Positions 14,201 through 29,200 of a stretch of DNA of 64,000 nt are shown here, one piece after another. The stretch is from positions 104,057,189 to 104,121,188 of the forward strand of contig OV884009.1 of assembly GCA_930367205.1 (NCBI GenBank). The letters are read 5' to 3'. The position numbers and the translations under genes were made by a program. Origin of the DNA: Acanthosoma haemorrhoidale (taxonomy: Eukaryota > Arthropoda > Insecta > Hemiptera > Acanthosomatidae). The notes under the pieces were generated by a model. That model saw only the letters and a program-made list of their open reading frames with translations. It was not told the origin of the DNA and did not search any database. Position 1 is the first letter of the stretch; each line of letters starts with the position of its first letter.

Positions 14201-17200
14201 GAAAACCTTAGTTCTCATATAAAAGGAAATAACGATGAATTTTAGCGTGCCACTTTATGTTGCAGATTTTTTATTGTTATTACCAATATGTGGAGGTCTT
14301 CCTTGGCCATGATAAGAAGTATCTTGGCCTAAAGGATCAGGTCTGTACTGCGGGCTTGAACCAGGAGTCTCACCTTCTAGATAATAATCTGAAAATGAAA
14401 ATAGTGTTTAAAATTCACACAATAACAATCCCCCTCCCACCCAAAAAAAAAAGAATGAGTAAAAAAACTTATTTTATTTATCAGATATTTCACTAATTTT
14501 TCTTTGACAGCCATTAGAAAGCAATTTCAACTAAACCCACGACCAATTAGAATAGTATTTATGTTTGTAATTTTTTTTATATCTGTAATAGAATAATATT
14601 GTTAAATTTTGGTTGTGGGTTGATTGAATTGATTAATAAATAAATTTGTTTTTCAACATAGTTTTAAATTTGTTGATGGTCCAAAATCATTTAAAGTGTT
14701 TGGTATTGAGTTATTAAAACTTAAGATTAAAAAAACAAAACAAGATATGTTAATTTTACAGATATAAGAAATTTAAATTCAGTAGTGGAACTGTTTGTGA
14801 AATAGATATTGAAGTATCTTACTCATCAAATTTTCATAATAATCATAGTCAGCATCATATATTATACGATGTCCATCCCTTTGATTGAATCTGCTAAGAC
14901 GACATATTCTGAATCTGTCACTGTAAACGGCTGAACGGCATTGAAAGCTTGCTTGACGCAAACATTCATCGAGACATTCACTTAAGGACCTTCCTGTTAT
15001 TTCAGAGTGGAATTCACCCCCAAGTCTACTGTTTCTATATCTTTGAAAAGCTGTGTCAGGACGTCTGCCATCAGCAAAAAGATGCGAGTTCCCTGAATTA
15101 TCAGCAAATTCACTTCCTTTAGCTAAAATTCAAAAGTATAAAAAAAGATATATGAGAAAATAAAAATGCAATTATTTTTTTAAGGTTTCATGACTTTATG
15201 GTTGAAGTTTGACTATATAAATGGTTACATATGAACATAATTTATTATAAACATCTGATGGTATTCAAGCAGAAGGCATTCAATAGATTTCAAATCATTC
15301 AAGTTGCAATGTTCTAATCTGAATAACTTAATATTAATTTCCAATAATGTCTAATATACACTTTTTGGCAATATGTCGCCTATTATCCGAATTGATACAT
15401 ATACATATGATCTGAAGCAATCATATCGTAGTTTATTTTTAGAACGCTTGAATGATTTGAAGAGCCATCCAGATAAATTGATCTAACAATAACCCATTAA
15501 AATAGAATTATGTTAATGACAGGATTTAATGTTTAATTTGGATATTTTTTCATTTATGTCCTTCGAAAATATTGTATTTTAACAGAAAGTACAATGCAAG
15601 TGTATTTAACAGATATTAATATTATAGGTAATTGACATGGTATGAACTGTGGGTGAAAAAAAAAAAAAAAAAAAAATCAATGTGTAATTCAGTAGGTGCA
15701 CTAATTTTAAGTCCTAAAAAGTTAGAAAATAATCTAATCTAATATTTTATTTATCTTATGAAAGATTCTCTTTTTTTTTTTCATCATTATACATTGCAAA
15801 TTTCTGTGTATGTATTGAGAGTAATCAATAAACACATTATTGTAATATTACTATGCACTGGAATTAGGATTATTGATTTAAAGGCTGACTTCCTCCCATA
15901 AAATAATTGATTAACTGAGCTTTAACAGTAATTATAATGATAACACTGATCGTGAATTGTATATAGACATTTAAAACATCCAAGTATAACATAAATCATT
16001 CAGTTAACATACTAAACAAAGTCTAATATAAAATTTTAACCTGTAAATTTGGGCTTTGAAAATAATAAAAATGTATTATATATTGCTTTTTGCGATATTA
16101 CAATTTACAATGTGTTGGAAGTAATTTCTTTGAGTTGAATTTATGAAGGTCAAATATTGATTAGTAATGATATGTAGTAATTTCACAGAGATAAATAGCA
16201 TACTATAAAAGAGATTTTATTTCAATTAATTAATGCTATAAGGTATATCTCACCAATAAAGATATTTAAAAAAAAAAGGTTTTCTGATATCGAACTAATT
16301 TAATAACCTACTTTACTAGATATTACATAATTAAGAACATTTATAATGATAAAATGTTAGAATCACTTTAAATACTTATTGGTGAATATATATTTAGAGA
16401 GAAGATACAATTTTACTAAAATGTAGTATATTAAAACAAAAATGTGTATTACACTCACGGCTGTCCAGACAGACCAGGTCATACAAGTCATGTGTTGGGC
16501 TGCTACTGATTCTTAGGTCATCCTTTTGTGACAGTGAATCCTCTTCAAATACAATGCAACGCCTAATTTGTTCATCATATTCAATGGATCGACAGAAATA
16601 CCTTGAAATTTAAATAATATAGTTTATTATCTTAACGTTTTGCAATGCAGGAAACAATGTTTGCTTATTTTATGTATGTTTATATCAATAAACTTCTTAA
16701 AAAAATTAGGAAAGCTCCGTGGATATAATTTTTTGAGCTATTTAAGACAATCACAATTGTTTCTGACTGATTGGGTGTTACTTAAGCTATTATAATTTTA
16801 TTATCTCTCATATTTTTTTTTTGTAATATTTAAGTACAAAAATAACTCAAAAATGTATATGTACATCTATGTTTATTTTACTATCTCCATGGTGTCTATC
16901 TGACTGCTAATTACGGAGAATTGAGGTGGATTTCTTGCCCCTCTAATGATTTTTTTGGGGTGGACATGCGAGTATCTTATAGCCTCTTATCTTAGTAGCA
17001 ACCTTGGTATACCTCATCTATTAACAAGAAGTCTTGCCAGAATTTAAATTAAATTTTATGTTTACTTTAGCAAACAAATTTATAAGCTATCAACAGAGAT
17101 TGAAATATCCAATGTAAAATACTCAAGAAATTGAAAATTGATAATTTATTTTATTCAACTATTTTATTACTACTGATTTTGAATGATTGGGCTTGAGATG

Positions 17201-20200
17201 GGGAATAAATATTGATAAAAAGACTTATAATTACTTAATAAGAAGATTAGTGAAGCTTTATTATTACTGTTAATTTAAATATTATTTATTTTAAACTAGA
17301 CTCAACTCGTTAGAATTCTGGTATTACTTACATAATGTTCTAACTTAACTTTAAATTGTATTGTCATCAACATAACTTAAAGATAACTACACGTTATGAA
17401 ATAACATTACAAATTATAAAATGAAACCAATTTAATGTTTTTAGAAATATTTTTTAGTGTGGGAATATCATATTTCTAGTTGGACTATTCCCATTATTCT
17501 ACATCAAATACTAAGATTAATGTTTGTGTGCCTAGTAGCATCAAACACATTTCTATTGAAAAACAAAAGTGTACATACTTTTCTGCTCTCAAACACTGGG
17601 CTTGACATTCAATAAGTGATAAATTGGTGTAAATGTCTACTTCGAATGGACCACCGAGTCTTTTATTTTCTTCTTTGACAAAGATGATTGGACCATCACA
17701 TCTTCTTTCAGCTGAAATGTACACAGAGTTAATTTAATGTTGATTGTGCTGTTCAGCTTAAAGTATTATCAAAACGGACTGGTGCTATTTTATCACTATG
17801 AACAAACTTTCAGGAGGTATTTAGTTATGTATCCTAATAAAATTGGGTCTGAAACTTTATTGTTTTTTCTTATAGTTTGTAATAATTCACCAAATCCAGT
17901 AAAACAACCTGCAGCCCATGTTGGGAACATATCAAATGTTTGAGGGTAACATTTGAAGATATAAAGCAATGAAGAATATAGTGAATAAGTAATGATTGAA
18001 AATGTAATTTAGCAGAAGAATAATCTAACAAATAGCTATGCAACTTAGCTCTGTAAAAGGTTTTAAAATGGAAAAATACTGCGATATGGGGAAATATATG
18101 TTCCCTTATCTTATGAAGAATTAACGAAGATTTTTATTTTATGTTGATAGTGAATTTTTGGTTGCGTTATTTACTACCTTAAGTAGGTGATGTAATATAT
18201 ATCTAGAAAGAGAATTTTTTTTAAAAGTACAATGGATGTGTCAAAAGTTAGAATAAGTTAACAATAAGGAAAATTTTACAAAGCGCTGGAGATGTTTTAA
18301 AGAAAGTTAAATTCAATTTACCACTGGCAACCGATACTTAATAGTAATTATTCCCTGAGACAAATAGATTAACTAGCCATATGCTAAAGGTAGCGCGAGT
18401 TTGCTTCCTTCCCTTCACACACATATATCTTCACAATATGTTATAATTAAATAATTTAAAAGAAATCTGTATGTAAACTCTGGAAATATGTCACTAAACC
18501 TCGTTCATGTAGTTTATTGGTTTTGTTATATAAATAATATAATTGAGGCTGGTATATGAAAATATATAGGGACAATGTTTCCCCAACTTTCGTGGCTTCA
18601 TCCCTAGCTAATAAACAACAGGAGATTTGATCGCTTGACATGGATGAGATGACGAATGTGAGTGGTGCTGAACTATTGATGTTAGAAGCTTACCTAAAGC
18701 CTGCATAGAATGTTGGTGTTGGTCATTGAAAACCACAGTAAGTTATTAATTAGTAATGTACTACAGCCTATTTCCAATTTATGGGATGAATACATGCCAT
18801 CTTCAGAGTCAATTAATTTCAATATTATAGTTCTGCTCAATATAGTTATGAAGGAAATTTAATAGCTAAGACCAAGTGATAATAAGTGTTTTTATATATA
18901 TCATAAACCAGTTCTATCATGCCAGTAGCTGGACCTAATAATTGGTATCATTAGCGTTTTTAATTAATAATTAAAAATATTGAATAAATGTTTTTATTTA
19001 TCTATATGTCACGATATACCTTTAGTGAACGTAAGGTGGACAAAATTATCGATCCCGATCAATAATTTTTTTTTTATTTATCAATGTGTTCTGATGTTGG
19101 TGGCTACACCAAGCGATCAGCCAGCGTCATAACGCCCTTCGTGGGTTCTACAGTATAAAAGTGACTTGTGGCTAGTAAATAATTAATTTAGCCCTTACTG
19201 TCACAACTGTATAGCCTAGGGCCCTATTAAATATCTCATATCTAAGACAAACTACCAAAATTTACTGAATTGTGAATTAGTAGCCATGTAGAATTACAAA
19301 TGGCAGGATTTGTGTTGATATTAATAAATATGAAATTTTAGTTAATGGATTAGTAAACCTTGGTACTAGAAACATTATATCGGATCCATTTCTTAGCCTC
19401 TATAATGCTGACTCTAAAGAAGAACCTTAGTATCCGAATTCTCTTTCCATTACACAAGAACTATACAAGAGGCGAGCACTAAGAACTAAAGGTTGTCCCA
19501 AGTTCGGTTCTTTAGGTGACAAATGTATGTGGATGATGAAAATATATTCCTTACTTGCAACGATCCTCGCAGGGGTAATTAATAACCCACCTCGTCAGCT
19601 ACTAACCTTGTTGGACAATCCAATGGCGCCACACTGTCTAATAGGGCGTTGGTAAATAAAAACTTTAAAGTTGCAATTAAGTATAACCAAAGCGAGCAAC
19701 ACTGGTTAGAACAAATTGAAAAGCGGCCACTTGAGAGAAATACATTAGAATACGTATTTAACAGCACATTCGAAAAAAAAATTTAAATAAAAAAATGAAA
19801 TTCTCTGTACCATACAGGATATTCTAAAGGAAGTGAAGAGAACTGAAGAAAACCTAGAAAAAGTACCGATTTCCTTCCTTCCCTGAATTTTGAGGGCTGG
19901 AGGAAACGGTTAAATGAAACAAAAAACTTACAAAGCTAACCCACTGTTTTTCCACATATGCTGATCCTTCGACAGGGTTCATTAGTATCACTAAAATATT
20001 AGTAAAGATAAGCCTATTGAAATTAGGTGCACAGAACCCCGAAACAAATTAATGATAGGTGCTCATAGACGAGATGCTCATTGTTCATACTTAAGGGACT
20101 CTCAATCTGTTATGGACTATCCGCACCGCATCTAGACTAAAGTTAACTTCTTTAATAAATATTATGAGCGTCTGTGGCTTTCGCGCTCTTGCTCAGCCTC

Positions 20201-23200
20201 CACTGGCTCGTATCCGGATGACGCGGCTGACGGAGGAGCGTGGGGGACTTCCCAAGACTCCGGTTCCTCTTTCGCATGCGAGGGAGGTGACAACCATGTG
20301 GATTTGGGAGGTCTCTGGGCTTTTTGTAAATACTGTATGAATGAGCGAGTGAATGAAAACATTGCTCAATGAGGCAGATTGTAATTTTATCATAATAAAG
20401 TTGTTGTTATAATAATAAATATTGAATATGCATAGCCAAATGGAATTGCAACTGGCGCTAAAGCAAAATACTAGAACTGCTCGTGATCTTCACAGCAGAA
20501 AGTCACCCACTACATCTGTTTAGAAGCAAAGCACTTAAAATGTAAGGAACAATTTAAATTTTGGGGGAAACATTAAGAAAACATTAGAAAATTACTTGAC
20601 TATATAACATAAGATAATGTTTATAGGATTTTGTACTTCACTATTGGCCAATAAAGGTAAATGCAGATAGTATAAGTAACTAAAATTTAAAAGGTTAAGT
20701 TAATGTTAGATCCTTCTTAAATTAAGTCTTACACGTGTACTTGAGAGTGTGCGAGCTATCAAAAATTGCTATTACCTAATTGGACACTGACCGAAAAATG
20801 GAATTGAACTTTTTATGAAAATAAATAATGTAAATCTGATCCTATTTTATATTAACTAAAATTTAAGATTAACTCTGCCAAAGTAGAATTTCCCACGGTT
20901 TAACCCTTAAATCTTTTATTACTTCACATACATCGTTTATAACAGACGCTCAGCTTCGTTAAGTTTATAAAATCTTTAAGTAGATTACAAATTTAAGTTT
21001 ATATCAACATATTATTAAATACAAAATAAATGTCCAAATAAGTTTAGAAATATAAAATTAGGGATAATGTATACTACAGCCTCAACATATCCATCAAAAT
21101 AAGAATACTCTCATGTTTTACGGTAACATGGTTAATTTACTAACTTTTAAGTGCAATTGCATTTAAATTATTTCCATTGAAGTTAATACTTATTTATGCA
21201 TTAAATTATGTGTCTGAATTCACTTACTACATAACAGCCTCATCAGTAACCTAAGCGTAATTGGGATTTTAAGTGTCGATGTCGCACGAAATATATGTAA
21301 ATTGTAATATTTGGCTATGGGGTTTAGTTTATAAAATAAAATTTTGTGAGTGACATTACTTTTTCTACCGTTAAAAATTATAAATATTAATAACAAAACT
21401 AATAATTATAAGCAAGTTGCCAGAATTTAAACTTCCTTTTTATTAAAGATTTTGTATTTACCAAGTAAATAAACTAATAACACAAATTTAAATTATTTTT
21501 AAAATTAATTTTTTTATGGAATCCTTAATAAATATAAAAATGTAACCGATCATCTTAAAATGAAGAGAAACTTTTTATGTTTAGGTTTTGAGTTTTGCAA
21601 GTTCCTTTATGATTCCTAAGCAAAGAATGTACAGTCTAATAAGGATCTCATTGAATATAAATTTCACAAATCAGATCCATTGGATTATTTTCATTGCTAT
21701 CGATGATAGGTAGAATAGTAACTAGACTGAGCCGTAATAAAGGCTACGACTGGGCGTGAAAGGATTTACTGTCATTTGCAGATGTGTGTGCATGGGCTGT
21801 GGGCCCCAGCGTGAATAGGAAAAGGAAGGATATCCGCTCGTTATTCCCACACACCGATACATACTATACCAACAGCTTAGTTAATAATCTTCTGTAATTT
21901 TTTCCGATATTTTTTATCGTTAAAGATTCATATATTTTCATCGCTTATTAGCAATTACATGCTAATATTTTGCCAGTTTTGACCTTGTTACATTACTCAT
22001 TGCATTTGTGAACTTCCTCAACCTAAATGATCCTATTCTACTTGTTCAAACCCTTCGGACATGTTCTGACTCACCACACTGTGGCATTCAGCAAATCTTT
22101 ACTTATCTGACCATTCTCCTTTTAGAATTACATTCAATTTCAGAACACCTGAATAGGTGAACGTTGATTGAAACTCATTCAATAAGAATACAAAGTAATT
22201 AAGGAGAGACTATAAACATTATTTAGAAAATTATTTTTCTACAGTCTCGTTATTTATTACTCGTACTTTGTTATGTATAAATAACTCTTTAGGCTCTAAA
22301 CTTATGTCTTATTATTACAAATACAGTGGCATAACAAGGGGGCTTCGGAGAGCTCGATCTCTCCGATTTTCAAAAAATACGATAAACAGTTTGTATTGAC
22401 CTAATTATTTTTACTAAAAAAAAAATCATATCCCTTCCCGAAATTTAAAATCCCCTCCCCCAGGAAAAATAGCTTGGTTACACCCTTGTCTGAAGAGACA
22501 AGAATCCCAGAATAAACTAAGGTTTATTTATTTATAAACCTCAAAATGACTTTTTTGGTCTTGTTAAGCGAGTTGACTATGATTTTTCATTTAAAGAAAA
22601 ATGCTTAAACTGTTTAATCAGCTCTTTCTGATTAACAAACTGATGGCTGGGTTTAAAAAAATATATTTTTTCCTTAATTAAAACTGATGTCTACTTCAAT
22701 GAAGAAATTATTCAGAACCAAGGGCGATGATGTTAACTTTTGTTTGGTTTTATATACTCACTGAATATTAGCTCAACATTGGTTCCAGTGTAAATATAGG
22801 AAGTAAACTGATTTGAACTAAAAACAAAAAAATAAATAACTAAACACTTACTAACCTATAGCAGTAAAAGTAATTCACTAAAATCTTATAACAAATACAA
22901 GAAAAATGGTTTTTAGTTAACAAGTTTGAGGGGGGTAATTTTAAATCAAAGCAGAAACAGCTAAATCTACATTCATTCCGATTTAATTTGATTATTTAAA
23001 CTTTAGCAGTCGTTAATTTTATTTTATTTATGCGTCACTAAGTAGGGAATTGGCTATTGAGAGACAGTTATTACTTGTTAATCGTTTGTTGTCATATTTA
23101 ATTATATTTTAATCACTTCAGTAAGAAAATATAGTGTATAGCTGTATCCTGTATGAAAAAATATTAAAACGTAAGAAAGTTGGTTAACTTTTAAGACTTC

Positions 23201-26200
23201 TCAAGCCCCGACTCAGATGCTATTTTTTAAGGTTCCCAGTTTTCCCACATACCAAGGACACATTAAACCCGGCAACGCAAAAATACTTGCAAAGATATTA
23301 TAAAAAATTCGAAGTTTGAAAGCTTAATGGAGAAGTCACGTTCTGAATAAGTTCCAATAAAATGTTTTCTCCCTTTCAAAATTTTAGCTATTTATAATTT
23401 TTGAAAAGACAAGTGTATGGCAAAAATCGTTTAACAAATAAAATGATCTAATTTTTATAAAAAAAATACCGATTATTTTTTTTTACAATAATTTGAAGTT
23501 TAAAAACTTAGAGGTTTATGGGTTAGAAAAAAATCCAACAGAACCAAAAAACTGACGCCCACTTCTCTGGATATTGTTCCTTCAATTTCGTTTATGTATA
23601 TTTCCAAAATACGATTTATAAATTTACAATAAATGTCTGATACGTCTATTTCATAATTGATGTAAACAAATGTTTCCAGTTATAGAAACGAAATTTAGGA
23701 TCTAACGGGTAAAAAATTTTTATCCTCGAATCAATCGTGTTTTTCGGAAAAAACAAAACAAATAGTTTCATGGACAAAAAATGTAGTTGAAAGAGCTCTA
23801 AGGTTCCGTTCTTATGCAATAGCGATAGATTTGATTGCTCCCTGTGGAATCTGTTTTTCCGCTATCCAATTGCTACTGTAGACATTTTTTTTTATTGTTT
23901 AACATGAAAGGATACGTTGAAGGAGCGATTTGGAAAGCTTACCGTTGAGGCAGGTGTTCTCGAGGTAGTCTGAGTTGGGATCGTCCTCAAGCAATTGTGG
24001 GTGGGACCTCCTTGTGAACCTGCTCAGCCAGCAAGTCCTCGCTGTAGCGTCGTAGGTCACCGAGCGGCACACGAAGCTGAACTCATTCAAGCATCTGAAA
24101 CAGTAGCAAGTCCAACATAGGAAATGATTCAAAATTATATTTGTTGAGTCCCCAAGAGCCAGAGGCTCTGCTTTCAAACAGGTATGGGGCGAAGCGACGT
24201 CTTTTTGAAATTTACTGTATACCCCCCCCCCCCCCCCCCGGTATCCCTTGTAAATATTTTGAAGAATATATCCGTCTATCCATCGTGCTTTTTGCCCATT
24301 GTGCCTGTCGTACATATGGTCCAATTGATATGAAGTTGTAAAGGCTCATCATATTATAATTATGATAATGCTGATGTTTTAGCTGAAATACAAAAGTGGT
24401 CAATGACAGGAATCGAAAAACAATTTAGTTGATGTTCTCTATTGCACAATGTTCAGAGAGCCAACAATATAAGCTGGTCCGAGCGAATTGTTATAGGTTT
24501 GCTGTAGATATTTTAGTTAGCTAGTTAACTTTGTTGAAAAGACAGTTTTTAGGTGACCGTTGTTGTTGAAATAAAGTATTTTTGGCTAAGTATTTTCGTT
24601 ATAATTTAAAAAGTGGATAAAAAACTGAGGTACCCAGAATATCTACATTGTTTTTCACTTTCTACCTCATCTATTTCGTTTAATGTATCACGATTAAAAA
24701 CTCCGTTATTACAAAATTCGAGACACGTTCGATTCCAAGTTTCCCATAAAGATTTTTCCAAAAGGACAGGACTAGTCTCAGGATTCAATTCAGTCTCACG
24801 AGAGATAATCATTAGGCGCATAAATACAGGAATAGCAAATCCGGTCAAAAAAATCGAAACAAACTCGTGAGTTGACAACTAAGCAACAATGTTTGAATTT
24901 CTGAGCAGAATCTACGATTTAAATTGTTTACACTCATTATAGCTCCTGTTAACTCATGGTTACCTGTCTTCACAATCGGTCCTGTTTGCGGCTATCACTT
25001 CCTTGATGTCAGAGACGGCCAGTTTAAGCTTCTTTCTGGTATGCCGCTCGAAGACATAGTGCCGGCTCGGGCATTCCCGCTCTATCCTGCTAGCTGCAAT
25101 AACAATTTACCTTAGTTTCCTTCCTTCTTTTTACAATGAGCAGAGTGGTACATATTAAGTTTCAAAGCATAAGATAAACAACAAAGAAAACAATGTTTGA
25201 AAATAGTCGTTCATACTCGTATATGCTAATGCATAAAGTAGTTATAAAATATGCATTTGAAAGGATTCTGTGTCCCAGCTTAAGTGAATCAAACTTCAAG
25301 AATTTAAAGAAAACGAAATTCTGGATCTTATATAGACACATAGGTTTGGAAATATTTAATGACAATTACCGATTCAAAATGTTTTTGTTTTTCAATTTTT
25401 TTTCCCGAGTAAATCACGCTGTGTTTACCCTACTAAGAATCATAAACAAGCATAAATATATGCCGTCAAAATGTAAATGTTTCATCAATTAAGACAATAT
25501 TTATATAAGTTCACAAATCATTTTTAAAATGTATCATAATCAGAACCTTAGGAGCTTATAACGGTAATGTAATATTATTAATACACAGTCTTATACTTTC
25601 CGGTTCAAGTGAATTATATTAATAAAAACATTGGTGACTTTAAGAGAACGCGAGAGATGCAGACGCTCAGCTCAGGACATGAGTGGAGAAGTTACAAAGG
25701 CGAGTTTATTACAGGAGTTCTTGAGTTCGTAATATAGAAAAGATCTTGAATTAAATTGTATTACGCTGATGACGAAATTCAGAAATATTCGCAAAAATTA
25801 AGTTTTGAAAATCAAAACGGCTTTTTTTGCTTGTCCGAGTCAATATTCATTTTTGTTGCCAATATTAAAGCTGTATCTACTTAAACTGGGAAACCTTATA
25901 CACCAGACACAGACGTTGATATGAGTATGAACTGACAGGTGAGGCAGACTTCGGTGTAGTGGACGCTGTTGGGAACGAGGACCAAGTTGCCGATTCCTTC
26001 AGGGTGTGCCTGCTCCCTGGTCAAGTAGCAGGTGGACTCTTCGTACTCGACCGTGCCACTGAAGGAGGCGATCCTGCTGCCGGGCTGGAAGTCAAAGGAG
26101 GTGCAAGCACGGACCAGGTTGTTGGTAGCAGTTCTGTCTCGCAGGCACAGCTCTTGGCACTGCTCCAGTACTCGGAATGGCGGTGCTGTGTCGCGCACCT

Positions 26201-29200
26201 GCAAAATGTGACCATTTTAAAAATAAATTCCAAGATATTACCATATATATATATTGAGAGATAATACAAATAAAAGTGGGAGGGAAGGGGTGGGTTGGAT
26301 ATATGGAGCCATACAGTCCCAAAAAGTAGGTTTATGAAATAGTGGTGGATATTGTTGGCCATGAGAAAGTATTACCGCCTAGAAGATGGGAATAGCAAGG
26401 CCCATAGCTGATTCACGCCCATTCAAAAGATTAATTTTTTTAGTTTTTTTTTTATTTATTCTTATTTTTTATTTGATAAATTGATTTTTGTTAACGAGGG
26501 TCGACAAATACAATGAAATGTTTTTGATCAAACATACCCTGTGTTTTGTCTATAATCATTAAATTACTCTTTTGGAATATTACTATTTCTTGATTTATGT
26601 GATTAAATAAAACATTAAAATAAAAAATTGTAAAACAATTATCTTTAATAATAATAAGATTTTCCAATCCCAAAATGGCTCAATGAAAGCTATACCCAGT
26701 GACCAGTTCTAATTAATTTATATATAGAAGAAGTGATAAGTGTTTGGTAAATAATATTTAAGGGGATGTGGATCAAGATGACGAGTGGCGTTCACTTTGC
26801 AGTATTTGCTGGGAAATAAGCTCGGGTGGAAGCAAGATGTTTGATTTTCGTTTAATTTATTTATACAAGAGCATACTATGTGTGCCTGGATTAGGTAGGT
26901 CGTTGTATGAGATTGAAGTAAGAGCCTAACCAATGTCGAGGAAGCATAATATGCCAAAAATCCGTACAGAAACTATACTATCGTCTTCGTTTTATTAACT
27001 TAACATGTTTCTAAATCCTAACAAACCCATCGATTCAGATCTAAATTCACTAAGAACTCACAGTTAACTAATTGAGTCGTATTCATCTTGAGGTACACAT
27101 CAAAGACAAGATGAATTACATGGAAACAGTAACACATATTCCCCTGATAATGGACAAACTAATTTACGGGTTTTCACTCTTTAATAGAAAATGCAATTTT
27201 CTTAGCAGCTGAAATGTAAGACGGCTGCAAGACTCCTGTTCCTGGAATCCTAACAATCTTGCTTCTATCATTACTTCACACAGGAATTTAAAAAAAAATA
27301 TCAATACTGTTGAGGTACATCAATTATAATTTGAGTGGGAGGTTATAACCCGGACATTTCCCATTTCCTGCATCGTCCTGTGGCCATGGCACTATCTATT
27401 CTCTTTGCGTGTCTCGTTAGATCTCTGAAAACTTTGCAAATTGCTATATTTTTTTACGGCTGACTTCAATGTTTTCATTTTATAATTTATTATTTTATAT
27501 ATATACATGTTGTTGTTTATCAAATTCTGGCTTAGTCCCTGATTTTTTTTTTACTTTTCACTCAATAATTAATTGTTAACAAACCCCAAATAAAATAAAA
27601 ACTTACAACATCGTCATCGAAACCTTGAAGTTGTTGATCGGGTAGACGTTCATACATGACTCTTCCTAATCCCTGATTACAAGTAGTCTGGGCTGGAACA
27701 AATGAAATACAATAAATTAAAAAAAAAGACTTACTTTACTATTGTAATAAAACAGTGTAAATATGCTAAGATAATTCATTTATCTTATCTGTTGGATTTA
27801 AATAAAGAGTTTTTTTTTTTTTTAACGTAAATCGGATACAATTGATTCTGTTTTAGTCCCAAAAAATTACTGAAAGTAAACCACTTTCATAATAGATACA
27901 TTTTTGGAAAGAGTAAATTTCTAAATGAATGAACATTTTCATAATCATCTGAAAGGGTTTTAAGTTTTTAAAAATGTTATTGAGCTTATATAATTCTTTT
28001 AAATTAGTGAAGTTGTTTTATAATTAGATCAACAAAAAATAATGCTACAAAATGATAATTACGGTTGAGAAATGTGTAAGACATGGGAGGTTGAAGTCCA
28101 ATGGAGTAGAGGGGGCTATCGAAAACACGCCCATTTCCTCTAAGATGCGGGCATTGACGGGAGGAAGGTTTTTCGCCCATAAAAACCATCAACTACCCTT
28201 TCACATTCCCATGGCAGTCACCAATGGACCTTTTTCAAATGAATACTGAACAATTTGCATCAATAGTTCCACCGAAACTGGCACGCGAAATTTCAAAATG
28301 CCTGAAATACGCCGAAACGCGTTCGTAGCGTATTTACAATATCTAGTGTTTTAACGATTAAAAACAAAACAAAACAAAACAGAACTTGTTTGTTAAAAGT
28401 TAGCCTTTTACATGTCACTAGTTTAACCTTTAATGAAATTGTTGAAGCTTTTCCTAACGTAATCTTAATCAGTACCTAATAAGCATATTTCGAGGTTTTT
28501 AGAATCCCCGTTTAAAATTTCCGACCGTTTGAATTATCTATACTTTCACTATCGTAGAAACTGCATACACAAATTTTTAAAGTAGAGACTCTCCCTTTGG
28601 GCTTGGAAATCATAACGATATTTACTTGTTTTTATGTTAGATATACAGTAGGCTGTCTCATATCCCGACAGCCAAATACGTAAAAAAAATATACTTTGGT
28701 AATTTTTAAAAAGAGAATTGGGTACTTAATATGACGAAACTGTAGAGGGAATTATTATTTAATAAATTTAAATAGAAGTCATGCTCATATGGCCTTTCAG
28801 AAAGGTTGAAAAAAAAAAAAAATATTTTGATGTAAAATTGTAAAGTTTATTCTAACTATCATATATAAAATAAATGTATAACTACTTACATTTTTCTTTC
28901 GTATATATCCTTGTCATCCTCCCATATCCGGATCACCCTTGCCAAAATTAATCCGGATATGGGAGGGTCTGTACATTGATATTGTGTGGAAGTAGTTAAA
29001 CCCCCCCCCCCTCCCCATTGGACATGTCTCCAATATCTATCAGGCTACTTACCCAGCGATTATAATAGCGGTCAATATTAATAAACGGTAACCACCCCTA
29101 ACATTGGCTTAATCCGCTGGAGACACATCAAGTTTTTTGACTCGTTGCAGCACCTGACAAACCCAGTGTTTAAAACTATGACCCCACCACTCCTCCCGCA

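Larger units (their letters stand above)
12568..17578 (-). other. introns between exons 7 and 13 of the nompA-like gene
   Basis: Introns at 12568-12959, 13234-13338, 13471-14283, 14389-14822, 15123-16458 and 16602-17578. They are AT-rich with poly-A/T runs such as that near 15657-15677. A slightly GC-richer patch at about 16890-17040 is unrecognised. No coding signal is seen. Confidence 0.55.
17712..23942 (-). other. 6.2-kb intron 6 of the nompA-like gene
   Basis: It contains a candidate MITE at 22325-22487, a broken open stretch at 19315-19652, a GC-rich patch at 20165-20345 and otherwise AT-rich unrecognised sequence. The patch at 21720-21860 is also GC-richer but has no recognisable coding. 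Confidence 0.5.
24095..27606 (-). other. introns 3-5 of the nompA-like gene
   Basis: Introns at 24095-24963, 25094-25936 and 26199-27606. A 19-base poly-C run lies at 24221-24239. Short open frames at 24606-24878 on both strands have no recognisable domain and no splice support. Confidence 0.5.

Noticed and set aside
25193..25492. 99-codon plus-strand frame in intron 4
   Set aside because: Rich in Phe/Lys/Asn as expected for AT-rich random sequence, and lies opposite the host gene's intron.
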